Assembly (NCBI GenBank): GCA_964390805.1
Contig: CAYMKL010000105.1
Coordinates: 1 to 24,420, forward strand
DNA from: CAYMKL01 sp964390805
Lineage (GTDB): Bacteria > Chloroflexota > Anaerolineae > VGOG01
Direction of reading: 5' to 3'
Length of the DNA: 24,420 nt
The translations under genes and the position numbers were made by a program. The notes under the pieces are model-generated. The model was given only the letters and a program-made list of their open reading frames with translations, was not told where the DNA came from and ran no database searches. How positions within the stretch are numbered: the first letter of the stretch is position 1; every line of letters begins with the position of its first letter. Below, in pieces: positions 1 through 8,300 of this stretch.

Positions 1-661
1 CCGGCCTCCCCCTGCCAGGGGGAGGAGTCTGAGTTCCCCTCCCTGGGAGGGAGGGGCTAGGGGAGGGTGGGCCTTCTGTTGAAGGATCGAATCCACCCCC
101 TCCCAACCTCCCCCTGCCAGAGGGAGGAGTCTCAGTTCCCCTCCCTGGCAGGGAGGGGCTAGGGGAGGGTGGGCCTTCTAAGATCACGCGGTACTGAAGG
201 TAACGTCCTCCTTCATTCATGATAATGCTTCCACCATAGAAGCGGTCATCCTGGCCCTGCTCGACCTCGAAGATGTCCTGCCAGGGAGACCAGGCCACCC
301 CATCCGAGCTGACGCGCACCGCAACGGTCAGTTGCGTGTTGGGAGGCACCTCAGCCGACCAGTGAGCTACTACGGCGTTGAAGGGAAAAGCGGCTACGCC
401 GACGGTAGAAGTAAACACGCCGCGTCCTGAGCTTGTCGAAGGGCCCGTCACCTCTCCCGCCGCCAGGCACAACTCGCCATCGCCCTCCCGCGTCACCTGG
501 ATGCCCTGGCTGGCCCCAGCCTCGAAGTCCGCCGCTGTCGTTTGAACCCAGTCGCCACCGCGAGTGATTGCCTCCTGAGCAGCGAGGAAGTCAGTGGATT
601 CCGCGATGATGACTGTAAGTAGTATGGTTATGATTATTAGGCCACTGATTGCGCTCTTCAT
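1..661 (-). CDS. Secreted protein, N-terminal part (runs off the left edge)
   Basis: On the minus strand an open frame starts at ATG 661-659 and stays open to the window edge, so the gene is partial (220 codons visible). The first ~28 residues are a hydrophobic export signal (MKSAISGLIIITILL...). Residues ~30-160 form a beta-rich module with FNAVVAHWSAEVPP and VRVSSDGVAWSPWQ. I have seen this kind of module at the front of Chloroflexota secreted amidase-like proteins, but that link is from memory and is not proven here. From about residue 161 the frame is made of two copies of a GC-rich palindromic repeat (see the repeat entries), giving a Pro/Gly/Arg-rich stretch. A short element at 425-443 is also read through in frame. 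It is divergent from the gene at 840. The function of the missing C-terminus is unknown. The frame is free of stops, but I cannot exclude that the coding part was disrupted by the repeats. Confidence 0.6.
   Translation of the reverse strand, partial: MKSAISGLIIITILLTVIIAESTDFLAAQEAITRGGDWVQTTAADFEAGASQGIQVTREGDGELCLAAGEVTGPSTSSGRGVFTSTVGVAAFPFNAVVAHWSAEVPPNTQLTVAVRVSSDGVAWSPWQDIFEVEQGQDDRFYGGSIIMNEGGRYLQYRVILEGPPSPSPSLPGRGTETPPSGRGRLGGGGFDPSTEGPPSPSPSLPGRGTQTPPPGRGRP
5..77. repeat. 73-bp GC-rich palindromic repeat, copy 1
   Basis: This 73-bp unit matches 107-179 with only three differences. It holds complementary halves (CCCCTCCCTGG followed by AGGGAGGGG) that could form a hairpin. It lies inside the open minus-strand reading frame and contributes no stop codon in that frame. 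Confidence 0.85.
107..179. repeat. 73-bp GC-rich palindromic repeat, copy 2
   Basis: Second copy of the unit at 5-77. The copies start 102 bp apart, exactly 34 codons, so both are translated in the same frame by the minus-strand gene. The 29-bp spacer between them also stays open. Confidence 0.85.
425..443. repeat. Short interspersed element, TCCTGAGCTTGTCGAAGGG type
   Basis: A 19-bp imperfect palindrome sits in frame inside the minus-strand secreted gene. A diverged form (15 of 19 identical, all four differences transitions) lies at 5429-5447 inside another secreted gene. I recall closely similar strings being scattered through genomes of uncultured bacteria, including Chloroflexota; that is memory, not a search. 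Confidence 0.5.
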
Positions 662-709
662 AAATGACGTCACTTCCCGAAGACTGATTTGTTGATTTTA
701 CCAGAAAAA

Positions 710-747
710 GCAGGTTTTGACAAGAAATGCAGGTTTTGACAAGAAAT
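710..747. repeat. Two tandem copies of a 19-bp repeat
   Basis: The 19-bp unit GCAGGTTTTGACAAGAAAT occurs twice head to tail (710-728 and 729-747). It ends 16 bp upstream of the -35 element of the promoter at 764-792. Placement suggests an operator or activator site, but it could be a simple slippage duplication. Confidence 0.6.
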
Positions 748-763
748 AAGGAAAGAGGGCATC

Positions 764-792
764 TTGTTCTCCTGTGAAGTTTAGGGTATAAT
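764..792 (+). promoter_or_regulatory. Sigma70-type promoter for the 942-aa repeat protein
   Basis: TTGTTC (764-769), a 17-bp spacer and a perfect TATAAT (787-792). The start codon lies 48 bp downstream of the -10, behind a purine-rich ribosome binding site at 825-833. Confidence 0.75.
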
Positions 793-839
793 GGTCACAG
801 TTAGAAACACCATACTATTCTCACAAAGGGGGAGAGAAA

Positions 840-3668
840 ATGCAAAGCAGAAGAATAGCGACGATAGTGATGGTTGTGGCGGTGCTGATCTTGCTCTTGG
901 CCACGAGCTATACCGTAGCTGGCCCACCAGTTGAGGAGGGTACAGCCGAAATGCAGGCCCCTGTGGGCAGCACTTTCACCTATCAGGGACGACTGACCGA
1001 TGGGAGCAATCCTGCCAACGGCAGCTACGACTTCGAGTTCAAGCTGTACGACGCCGCTGGCGGCGGCAGCCAGGTAGGCAGCACCACCAGGGATGACGTA
1101 GCCGTGACCGATGGCCTGTTCACGGTGGAACTGGACTTCGGGAGCGACGTCTTCAAGGGTGACGCTCGCTACCTGGAGATCGGCGTGCGGCCAGGCAGCA
1201 GCACTGGCGCCTACACCATTCTCTTGCCCCGCCAGGCTCTGTCTCCGGCTCCCTATGCTCTGGCCCTGCCGGGCCTGTGGACGCAGCAAAACGCTACCAG
1301 CCCCAACGTGGTCGGTGGCTACAGCGGCAACAGCGTGACCAGCGGTGTCGTGGGCGCTACCATCGGCGGCGGAGGTAGCAGCGGCGCCCCCAACCAGGTA
1401 ACGGCCAACTATGGTAGCATCGGTGGGGGCGAGCACAATGCAGCCGGTGGTGAACGTGCTACCATCGGCGGGGGTGGGCACAACTCTGCCTACGGCAACA
1501 GCGCCGCCATCGGTGGGGGATGGGACAACGTGGCCAGCAACTACGCAGCCACCGTTGGTGGGGGTTCTAACAACCGAGCCTATGCCGACCTCTCGACCGT
1601 TGGTGGGGGGAGATCGAACCAGGCTGATGCTGCGAAGGCAACCATCGGCGGCGGTGAGTTCATCCTGGTGACGGGTCAGTCAGCCACTGTGTCCGGCGGT
1701 TCCCACATCACGGTCACGAACCAATACGCGGCGGTGGGAGGTGGTCAGCACAACATCGCCAGCGGTGACTATGCCACCGTTGGCGGAGGTGGGTATAACA
1801 CCGCCAGCGGCTTCGGCGCGGTCATAGCTGGCGGCGGCGGCTTAGACCCCTTCTGGGCCAGCGTGGAGGGCAACACCGCCAGTGGGGAATCGAGCACCGT
1901 CGGCGGGGGCGTGAAGAACGTCGCCAGTGGTGCCTGGGCCACCATCGGCGGAGGCCAGACCAACACAGTCAGCAATCAGAGCGCTACTGTCGGCGGAGGC
2001 GCGGGCAATACCGCCAGCGAGGCTTATGCCACCGTCGGCGGAGGCGACGACAACACCGCCAATGGGCAGTACGCCACTGTCGGCGGGGGCGACGTGAACG
2101 AAGCCAGCGGCGAAGAATCCACCGTTGGCGGCGGCCGAGCCAATGAGGCCAGCGGCGCAGATGCCACCGTCGCTGGGGGCGAGCTCAACGTCGCCAGCAG
2201 CAACCACACCGCTGTTGGCGGAGGCTTTTGGAACATCGCCAGCAGCGAAGAAGCTACCGTCGCTGGCGGCAGAAAGAACACCGCCAGTGGTTTCCGGGCT
2301 ACTGTCGGTGGCGGCTTCGGCAACCAAGCTGCCGCTGACCATGCCACCATTGCCGGAGGCAGCAGATCTGATCCCGGCGACCCTGCTACTGGCAATCGCG
2401 TCACCGATGTTTACGGCACCATCGGGGGAGGTGGAAACAACCAGGCAGGGAGCGATGATGCCGACCAGTGGAATGCCATGTACGCCACCATCGGCGGCGG
2501 CTTGCAGAACACCGCCAGCGGCTTGTTCGCCACCATCGCTGGCGGCACGTTCATCAGCGCCACCCATGCCTATGCTACCGTCGGGGGCGGCATCGCTAAC
2601 GTCGCCAGCCAACCCAACGCCACCGTCGGCGGCGGCAACGGTAACACCGCCAGCGGTGACAGCGCCACCGTCAGCGGGGGTTCCCAGAACGAGGCCACAA
2701 TTGACTATGCCACCGTCGGCGGCGGCAGATTCAACACCGCCACCGCCGAATACGTCACTATCGGCGGGGGTGGCTTCAACGACGCCAGCGGTGAATACGC
2801 CACTGTGCCAGGCGGTCGCTTGAACACCGCTCAGGGAGCCCACAGTTTCGCCGCCGGCCGCCGGGCCAAGGCCATCCACGAAGGAGCCTTCGTTTGGGCC
2901 GACGCCACCGACGCTGACTTCGAATCCACGGATACGAACCAGTTCCAGGTGCGCGCCACCAACGGAGCGGTGTTCTCAAGTGATAACACCGCGTCTGGCC
3001 TCCTGGTCGAGAACAGTGGCGATGGCGACGGCATTCGGGCCTTTGCCAATGTTTCACAGGGCAATAACTGGGGAGCTGTATATGCCGTAAACACTGGAAC
3101 CAGTCCCGCCGTGTATGCCGACACCGACGGAACCTACTCAGGATACTTCATGGATGACGTATACGTCGAGGGCAGTTGTGTCGGATGCGTCATCGTGTAC
3201 ATCGGTCTGAACGACGGTAGTGAATCGCTGGAGACCGGCGATTTGGTCACGGTCAGTGGGGTGAGCAGCCCGCTGGCGGGAGCAACGACGCCGGTGATGC
3301 GCGTGCGCCGTGCCAATAACGGCAACACCGTCATTGGCGTTATCCAAGGCAAGGCCGATGTCATTGAGAGCAACAAAGACGGCCAACGACTCGAAAGCGC
3401 TAACCGGGCCGAAGGGGCAGCAGCGCGCGGCGACTACGTATTCATCGTCGTCCAGGGGTTGGCCTACGTGAAAGCCGATGCCGCAGCCGATGCCATTGCG
3501 GCCGGTCAGCGGTTGACAGCGGCGGATGAGCCTGGCCACGTCCGTGCCCTGCGCACTCGGATGCTGGAAGGCATGGTGGTGACCGAAGGCGCACCCGTGA
3601 TCGGCATCGCCCTGGCCCCAGTGGACAAGGACAGCGGCATGATTCCAGTGTTCGTCACGCTAAGGTAA
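840..3668 (+). CDS. Secreted YadA-head-like beta-roll repeat protein
   Basis: A 942-aa protein exported by an N-terminal hydrophobic signal (residues ~5-27, ending near SYTVA). Residues ~43-140 form a module with FTYQGRLTDG and APYALALPG, a pattern I associate with large secreted proteins of Chloroflexota and Planctomycetota. From ~173 to ~671 runs a chain of about 30 repeats of ~15 residues with core A-T-(V/I)-G-G-G-x-x-N-x-A-S-G. This resembles the left-handed beta-roll of YadA/Hep_Hag trimeric adhesin heads. The block HEGAFVWADATDADF follows, then a C-terminal domain (~770-942) with GDLVTVSGV. I see no outer-membrane anchor and no sortase motif. The start at 840 is supported by a good SD and the promoter upstream. 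A role in the cell surface or matrix is inference. Adhesin-like is the best label; a phage-tail-type or structural role is possible. Confidence 0.8.
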   Translation: MQSRRIATIVMVVAVLILLLATSYTVAGPPVEEGTAEMQAPVGSTFTYQGRLTDGSNPANGSYDFEFKLYDAAGGGSQVGSTTRDDVAVTDGLFTVELDFGSDVFKGDARYLEIGVRPGSSTGAYTILLPRQALSPAPYALALPGLWTQQNATSPNVVGGYSGNSVTSGVVGATIGGGGSSGAPNQVTANYGSIGGGEHNAAGGERATIGGGGHNSAYGNSAAIGGGWDNVASNYAATVGGGSNNRAYADLSTVGGGRSNQADAAKATIGGGEFILVTGQSATVSGGSHITVTNQYAAVGGGQHNIASGDYATVGGGGYNTASGFGAVIAGGGGLDPFWASVEGNTASGESSTVGGGVKNVASGAWATIGGGQTNTVSNQSATVGGGAGNTASEAYATVGGGDDNTANGQYATVGGGDVNEASGEESTVGGGRANEASGADATVAGGELNVASSNHTAVGGGFWNIASSEEATVAGGRKNTASGFRATVGGGFGNQAAADHATIAGGSRSDPGDPATGNRVTDVYGTIGGGGNNQAGSDDADQWNAMYATIGGGLQNTASGLFATIAGGTFISATHAYATVGGGIANVASQPNATVGGGNGNTASGDSATVSGGSQNEATIDYATVGGGRFNTATAEYVTIGGGGFNDASGEYATVPGGRLNTAQGAHSFAAGRRAKAIHEGAFVWADATDADFESTDTNQFQVRATNGAVFSSDNTASGLLVENSGDGDGIRAFANVSQGNNWGAVYAVNTGTSPAVYADTDGTYSGYFMDDVYVEGSCVGCVIVYIGLNDGSESLETGDLVTVSGVSSPLAGATTPVMRVRRANNGNTVIGVIQGKADVIESNKDGQRLESANRAEGAAARGDYVFIVVQGLAYVKADAAADAIAAGQRLTAADEPGHVRALRTRMLEGMVVTEGAPVIGIALAPVDKDSGMIPVFVTLR
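1356..2852 (+). repeat. 45-bp coding tandem repeat array
   Basis: The DNA behind the beta-roll repeats has a 45-bp period (GCCACCGTCGGCGGnGGC core). A few units are longer, around 1816-1890 and 2350-2500, where loops are inserted into the roll. Units are diverged, so the array is old or under selection rather than recently expanded. Confidence 0.8.
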
Positions 3669-3704
3669 GGTGGATGTGACAAGGCCATAGGAGGGCCGCG
3701 AAAG

Positions 3705-4154
3705 ATGAAACACTTCACAACAAACCGAAGGGCGACGCTCGTGGTAATCGCCTTGCTACTGGTCGTCTCTACTGCCCTCGCCGAAACCAGCGCCACTTCG
3801 GGTCTACTCAGTGCAAGCTTCGACCTCTCCTGGTTCACTGTGGATGGCGGTGGGGGCAGCAGCGGTGGCGGCCCCTACACCCTCAGTGGAACCATCGGCC
3901 AACCGGACGCGGGGGAGATGTCGGGAGGAGACTACAGCCTGGTCGGTGGCTTCTGGAGCGAGGCGGCAGCGCACTTGCCCACAGCCACCCCCACACCGAC
4001 GCCGACGGGCACGGTGATACCGACGGCCACACCCACCGCCACGCCGACGAGCACACGGACACCCACGGTTACGCCTACGGCAACACCGACGGTCACGGTC
4101 ACGCCGCCGACCAACCTGATCTACCTGCCCATCGTCTTGAAGAGCTACCCGTGA
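3705..4154 (+). CDS. Small secreted protein with Thr-Pro linker and IYLPIVLK tail
   Basis: A 149-aa protein. Residues 1-26 are a signal peptide (positively charged start, hydrophobic core, cleavage near TALA-ET). Residues ~30-88 carry the motif YTLSGTIGQPDAG followed by YSLVGGFW, a short module that recurs in secreted proteins of Chloroflexota and Planctomycetota (from memory; function unknown). A Thr-Pro repeat linker follows at ~93-136. The last residues are IYLPIVLKSYP. An ideal AGGAGGG SD at 3689-3695, nine bases before the ATG, fixes the start. It lies 36 bp after the 942-aa repeat protein with no promoter between, so the two are probably co-transcribed. A hairpin terminator follows. It may be a surface protein secreted together with the repeat protein. 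Confidence 0.8.
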   Translation: MKHFTTNRRATLVVIALLLVVSTALAETSATSGLLSASFDLSWFTVDGGGGSSGGGPYTLSGTIGQPDAGEMSGGDYSLVGGFWSEAAAHLPTATPTPTPTGTVIPTATPTATPTSTRTPTVTPTATPTVTVTPPTNLIYLPIVLKSYP

Positions 4155-4178
4155 AAGCCGATGGGGTAGCCCTTTGAC

Positions 4179-4221
4179 AGCAAAGCCACCTGCATCAATC
4201 GCGCAGGTGGCTTTGCTCTTT
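4179..4221 (+). terminator. Rho-independent-like terminator
   Basis: A perfect 15-bp stem (4179-4193 with 4203-4217) with a 9-nt loop, followed by CTTT. The T tract is short, but the position just after the secreted-protein pair and just before a new promoter fits transcription termination. Confidence 0.8.
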
Positions 4222-4298
4222 AGAGGGAAGTGTCGCGGTCGAGATATTGTCTAGCCGACTGGGACCACCAAAACGACTCGTGATCGGCTGGGCCTCAC

Positions 4299-4327
4299 TT
4301 GACAGTATCCAAGCTCGCTGCTATACT
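4299..4327 (+). promoter_or_regulatory. Consensus sigma70-type promoter
   Basis: TTGACA (4299-4304), a 17-bp spacer and TATACT (4322-4327). The promoter lies inside the longest possible reading frame of the next gene, so translation must begin downstream, at ATG 4367. Confidence 0.85.
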
Positions 4328-4366
4328 CAGTGCCGTCCCTTGGACAAGCCGAAGGGAGGCGGACTC

Positions 4367-5197
4367 ATGGCCAAACCTGAGCTCCAGTTCACTATCTACG
4401 GTGATGTACCCGATAGCTTCTGGCAAGAGTTGAGGCGGCAGTTTGAAGAGTGTTACCAACGATTGCCTACCTCAGACCTCGAAATGGTACAGGTGTGTCT
4501 GCTGGACACAGTGAAGAGGCTGAGGCAGTTCTTGGCTGTGGATCACACCGAGTTGGGCATCAGCAGCCCGCTGGGTACAGAGTTCCTGGCTCTCCACGAT
4601 GCCTGGCGCGGCGTGCCGCGGATCACCATCTGCTATGAGCGGCTGGCACAGGTACCGCATTTGGTGAGTTTGGGAGCCATCCGCCAGCAAGTGGCCCACA
4701 GCATTTTGCACGGCTCGCCAGCGTATTACGTCTTCACGCTCACCCGGAGCCTGGTGGAGAAGGGCCAGGAGCGGAGCCTGTCGTCCATCGCCCTCCAACA
4801 ACTCCTTTACTACGTAGCCATAGCGGTAAAGGACTATGAGGTGGTGAACCTGCTGGTCACTCACGGCTACGTTGACTGCCAGGTTGCTCTGGCGTTTCAT
4901 CAACTTGAGGCCAGTGACGAGGATCGGCTGGCCTGGCGGTTGGCGCGGCTCAACCCTGCCGCTCGTCTTATCTGCCTGGCCAGCCAACTGAAGCTCTTAC
5001 TTTCCCTTCGTCCGCTGGTGGAAAAGCCGTCCGTTGCCCCTGGGCTGATCCAACAGGCCCAGGCCATGCTGGGTTATCTGCCCCTCGAAGAGCAAGACAA
5101 GCTGTGGGCCCTGACCCAGCAGATAGCCACTGCGCTGGGAGACGATACGCATCAGAACATCGTAACAGCGCTACAACTGACATTGGAAATACTGTAG
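4367..5197 (+). CDS. Hypothetical protein, possible degenerate metallopeptidase-like fold
   Basis: A 276-aa, mostly alpha-helical protein with no signal peptide or membrane segment, so probably cytoplasmic. I do not recognise a family with confidence. The start at ATG 4367 is chosen because a consensus promoter sits at 4299-4327 and an SD (GGGAGG) lies just before it; an upstream in-frame start at 4247 would precede the promoter. Residues ~105-120 read RQQVAHSILHGSPAYY, which resembles the helix H-E-x-x-H...LHG of zinc-dependent peptidases, with the first His and the Glu missing. If related, it would be a catalytically dead member. It stands alone between a terminator and a repeat-rich junction. 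The function is unknown. Confidence 0.65.
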   Translation: MAKPELQFTIYGDVPDSFWQELRRQFEECYQRLPTSDLEMVQVCLLDTVKRLRQFLAVDHTELGISSPLGTEFLALHDAWRGVPRITICYERLAQVPHLVSLGAIRQQVAHSILHGSPAYYVFTLTRSLVEKGQERSLSSIALQQLLYYVAIAVKDYEVVNLLVTHGYVDCQVALAFHQLEASDEDRLAWRLARLNPAARLICLASQLKLLLSLRPLVEKPSVAPGLIQQAQAMLGYLPLEEQDKLWALTQQIATALGDDTHQNIVTALQLTLEIL

Positions 5198-5199
5198 AC

Positions 5200-5300
5200 G
5201 AGGAGCTGGAGGCTGGAAGATGGACGTTGGAAGATGGAAGTTGGAAGTTAGAGGTTGGAGGTTGGAGGTTGGAGACTGGAGGCTGGAGGTTGGAAGTTGG
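5200..5300. repeat. Low-complexity (G)TTGGAGG-type heptamer array
   Basis: About 100 bp of imperfect 7-bp units (GTTGGAG, GTTGGAA, GCTGGAG, GACTGGAG) fills the junction after the 276-aa gene. It can be translated in the frame of the next gene as GWRLEVG-type repeats. That is probably an artefact and the reason start codons are ambiguous here. Similar runs occur at 8370-8420, 12991-13027 and 19937-20011. Confidence 0.75.
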
Positions 5301-5303
5301 ACT

Positions 5304-8300
5304 GTGCGGCGAAGCAGCGTCGCCCGCACAGCCGCCATGATCGGCGTGCTAGTCGTGGGTTTTTGGCTGCTGCCTCTCTTGAGCGAGCCCCGTCTGGCCG
5401 ATGCCGCCCGCCCGGCGATGAGGCGACGTCCCGAGCTTATCGAGGGATCACCGGGCCACAGTGCCGCGCCCCATCAATGGGGTTTTGAGTTTGCGAGAGC
5501 GGAGTCTACCTCGACGCCAACGCCCACATCCACGCCGACCGACACGCCGACGCTAACGAGCACCCCTACGGCTACCGTTACGACACCCATCGCTACTTTG
5601 ACGCCGACCCATACGCCTACGTCCACGCCAACGGCTACCGCTATCACGCCCACGGTCACATCTACGCCCACGCCTACGCCGACCTATACCTCCTCGCCTA
5701 CGCCGACCCACACTCCTACGCCGACCCATACCCCTACGCCAACACAAACTCACACGCCCACCCCGACTTCTACACCTACGATAACGCCAACGCCGACGGC
5801 TACCGCTACCACTCCCATACCCGAAATCTACCTGCCTCTGATTGTCAAGTCTCCGGCGACTACCCCGACGCCAACTCCGACACCCACGCCAACCCCGACG
5901 CTGACGCCAACTCCTCCTTCCGAAGAACTGATCGTCAACGGCGGCTTCGAGGAAGACGACGATGCCTGGTTTATCGGCCCCACATCGCGCCCGGCGGTCT
6001 ACTCCACAGAGGCAGTGCACAGCGGCGCTCGGTCCATGCGCCTGGGCATTACCGATCAGGGCGATTATCCCAGCTACTCCCCCATCTGGCAGCAGGTGAC
6101 CATCCCCTTCGATGCCTCCTATGCGATGCTATCCTTTTGGTACTATCCGCTCTCCCAGGATGTGATCGAGCACGACTGGCAAGAGGCCATGATTCTGGAT
6201 GCTAACCACTATTTCCTCGCTCAGGTGATGAAGGTGAATTCCAACAGCCAGACCTGGACTCATGATACTTTCGATCTGCTACCCTATCGAGGGCAAACGA
6301 TAGCGATTCGCTTCAACGTGTACAATGATGGGGAGAGCGGTCTGAAGACGGCCATGTATCTGGACGACGTGTCGGTGGCCGTAAGGAACGGAACGAGCCG
6401 GAAGGTGTACTCAGGCTGGGCGATGGAAGCCTATCCCGAGCTGAGCAGGGTGGAGATGCAGGACATTGTCAGGAAGCAGAAGGAAAGAGGCAGCAACGTC
6501 GTTCTGATCGGGCACAACAACCCCGGCGAGGTAGACATTTATAAGGCCGAGCCGGGTCTGTCCTACGCCGTCTATCGAGCTTTCATTGATCCTGAGAATC
6601 CCCTGCACGACGACGCTCAGGACATGGTGCTGGCCCAGTACCGCATGTTGCAGGTCTGTCGAGAGGAGGGCATGAAGGTCATCCTGCCCGTCGGTTATCA
6701 AATCCAAATGGGAGAGCAGTGGAATGTCGAGCACCCTTACGACCTGCGGACGGATTACTACGGCAACCCCCTCAACATCGGTGGGCAAAGCGCCTCGATC
6801 TATTCACCCGCTTACCAGGCTGACATTCGGACCTACTACCAGTGGGTGAACGCCAATTTCGTGCAGCCCTACCAGGACATCATCCTGATGATCAACCTGG
6901 CCGATGAGCCCCAGGGCGGGGACTACTCCAGCCTCGCCAATGGCGTCTTCTCCAGCAGGTACGGATATTCCTTCTGGGATACGGGTGACGATCACCAGAG
7001 GTGGCGACAGTTGGGTGAGTTCCAGGCCAACTACATCGTCGAGTACGCCGCCTGGAGCGCAAGCGTGTGGCAAGAGATAGAGCCAGACATCATGACCACC
7101 ATGTCCTTCTGCGGCTTCCTGGCCCGCTACGGCTACTACATGCCCTACGTCGAGCCGCTTTTCAGGGACACGCCATCCAACTTCGCCATCGCCTTCGACG
7201 CCTATCCCAGGGATGGGTACTACACCGACCCCATCACCGAGGGCGACCTGACATCGTTGTTCATCCTGATTCGCTCTCTGGGCCGCTATTCGGACATCTA
7301 CGACAAGCCCGTGTGGCTGTGGTCCACGGCCAACAGTTGGGGACTGGGCCAAGATAGCCCCGACAAGGCCGACATCGCCGACGCAATATCCAATATCTAT
7401 TATCTAGCCCAACTAACCACTCAGACTGGTGGACAACTGCAGGGTATAAACTTTTGGAACTATAACATCAAAGGACAGGGGCTGTACAACGATACCAACC
7501 CCATCGTCTACAACCCCGATGAGATGTTTGAGCGGGTTTCGGTGGCCGGGAGCAGCGCGCGGGAGATCATGGAGGTTGAGCCATCGCCGATTTCAGTGCT
7601 GCTCTTCGCGCCCTCCAGCTATCCCTACGAGCTCATCGGCCAGACCAAGTCGTGGCTCCATCTCTCCCGTCTCAGCAAGGACATGCCCACTTTCCGCAGG
7701 CTGATCAGCAAAAGCATTCTCAACTACAAATTCCCACAGATGAACGCCCTGGCCAGGAACAACGTCAACTCCATCGTGGCCACCCATCTCACCCCCCCTC
7801 TTTCCCCCCCAACTTTGGGGGGGATGAAAGGGGGGGAGGGAGTAGGGATGGAGACGGTCCTGGTGCTGGCTCCGTCGCTGGCCTACGTCTCCTCAGAGGA
7901 GCTTGCCCTCCTGTACGATTTCTACAGGCAAGGTGGGGAGATCGTGGCCAAAGGGGACATCGCCGAGACCTTGAAGAAACAGATGAAAGACCCTCATTCA
8001 ACTGCGATGACCTCCTATTTGAACAAGATCACCTCCGTGGGTAGCGACGGCGCGGTCTACTCCACCTCGCTGGACGTCGAGACCCTGTTCATGGACGACT
8101 TCCAGGGCGAACTGGCGAGTTTCTGGAAGGATGTGCTCAGGATCGAGAAGCTCAACCGAGGGTACTTTGTTGAAGGAGATGGTCATGCCTTACTCTACAG
8201 CATAGATCCCAACCCAATCCCCTTTAACGTGGACATCCCTTTCACCTACGAGGGCGCGAAATACGACCGCAGCGGCCGCTTCGTGAGCGACCTCTCCGGC

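Noticed and set aside
1842..2879. Long minus-strand open frame opposite the repeat protein
   Set aside because: It is the antisense shadow of the 45-bp coding repeats. It has no SD, and the plus strand carries the promoter, signal peptide and known motifs.
4247..4366. Upstream 40-codon extension of the 276-aa hypothetical protein
   Set aside because: A consensus promoter (4299-4327) lies within it, and a good SD precedes ATG 4367.
5220..5303. N-terminal extension of the glycosidase-like protein from ATG 5220
   Set aside because: Despite a fair SD, these residues are encoded entirely by the heptamer repeat array and precede an otherwise normal signal peptide. The choice is not certain.
5500..5930. 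CRISPR-like or microsatellite array in the ACGCC/CCGAC repeats
   Set aside because: It is a Thr-Pro coding linker with a 6-base rhythm. There are no spacers and no cas genes.
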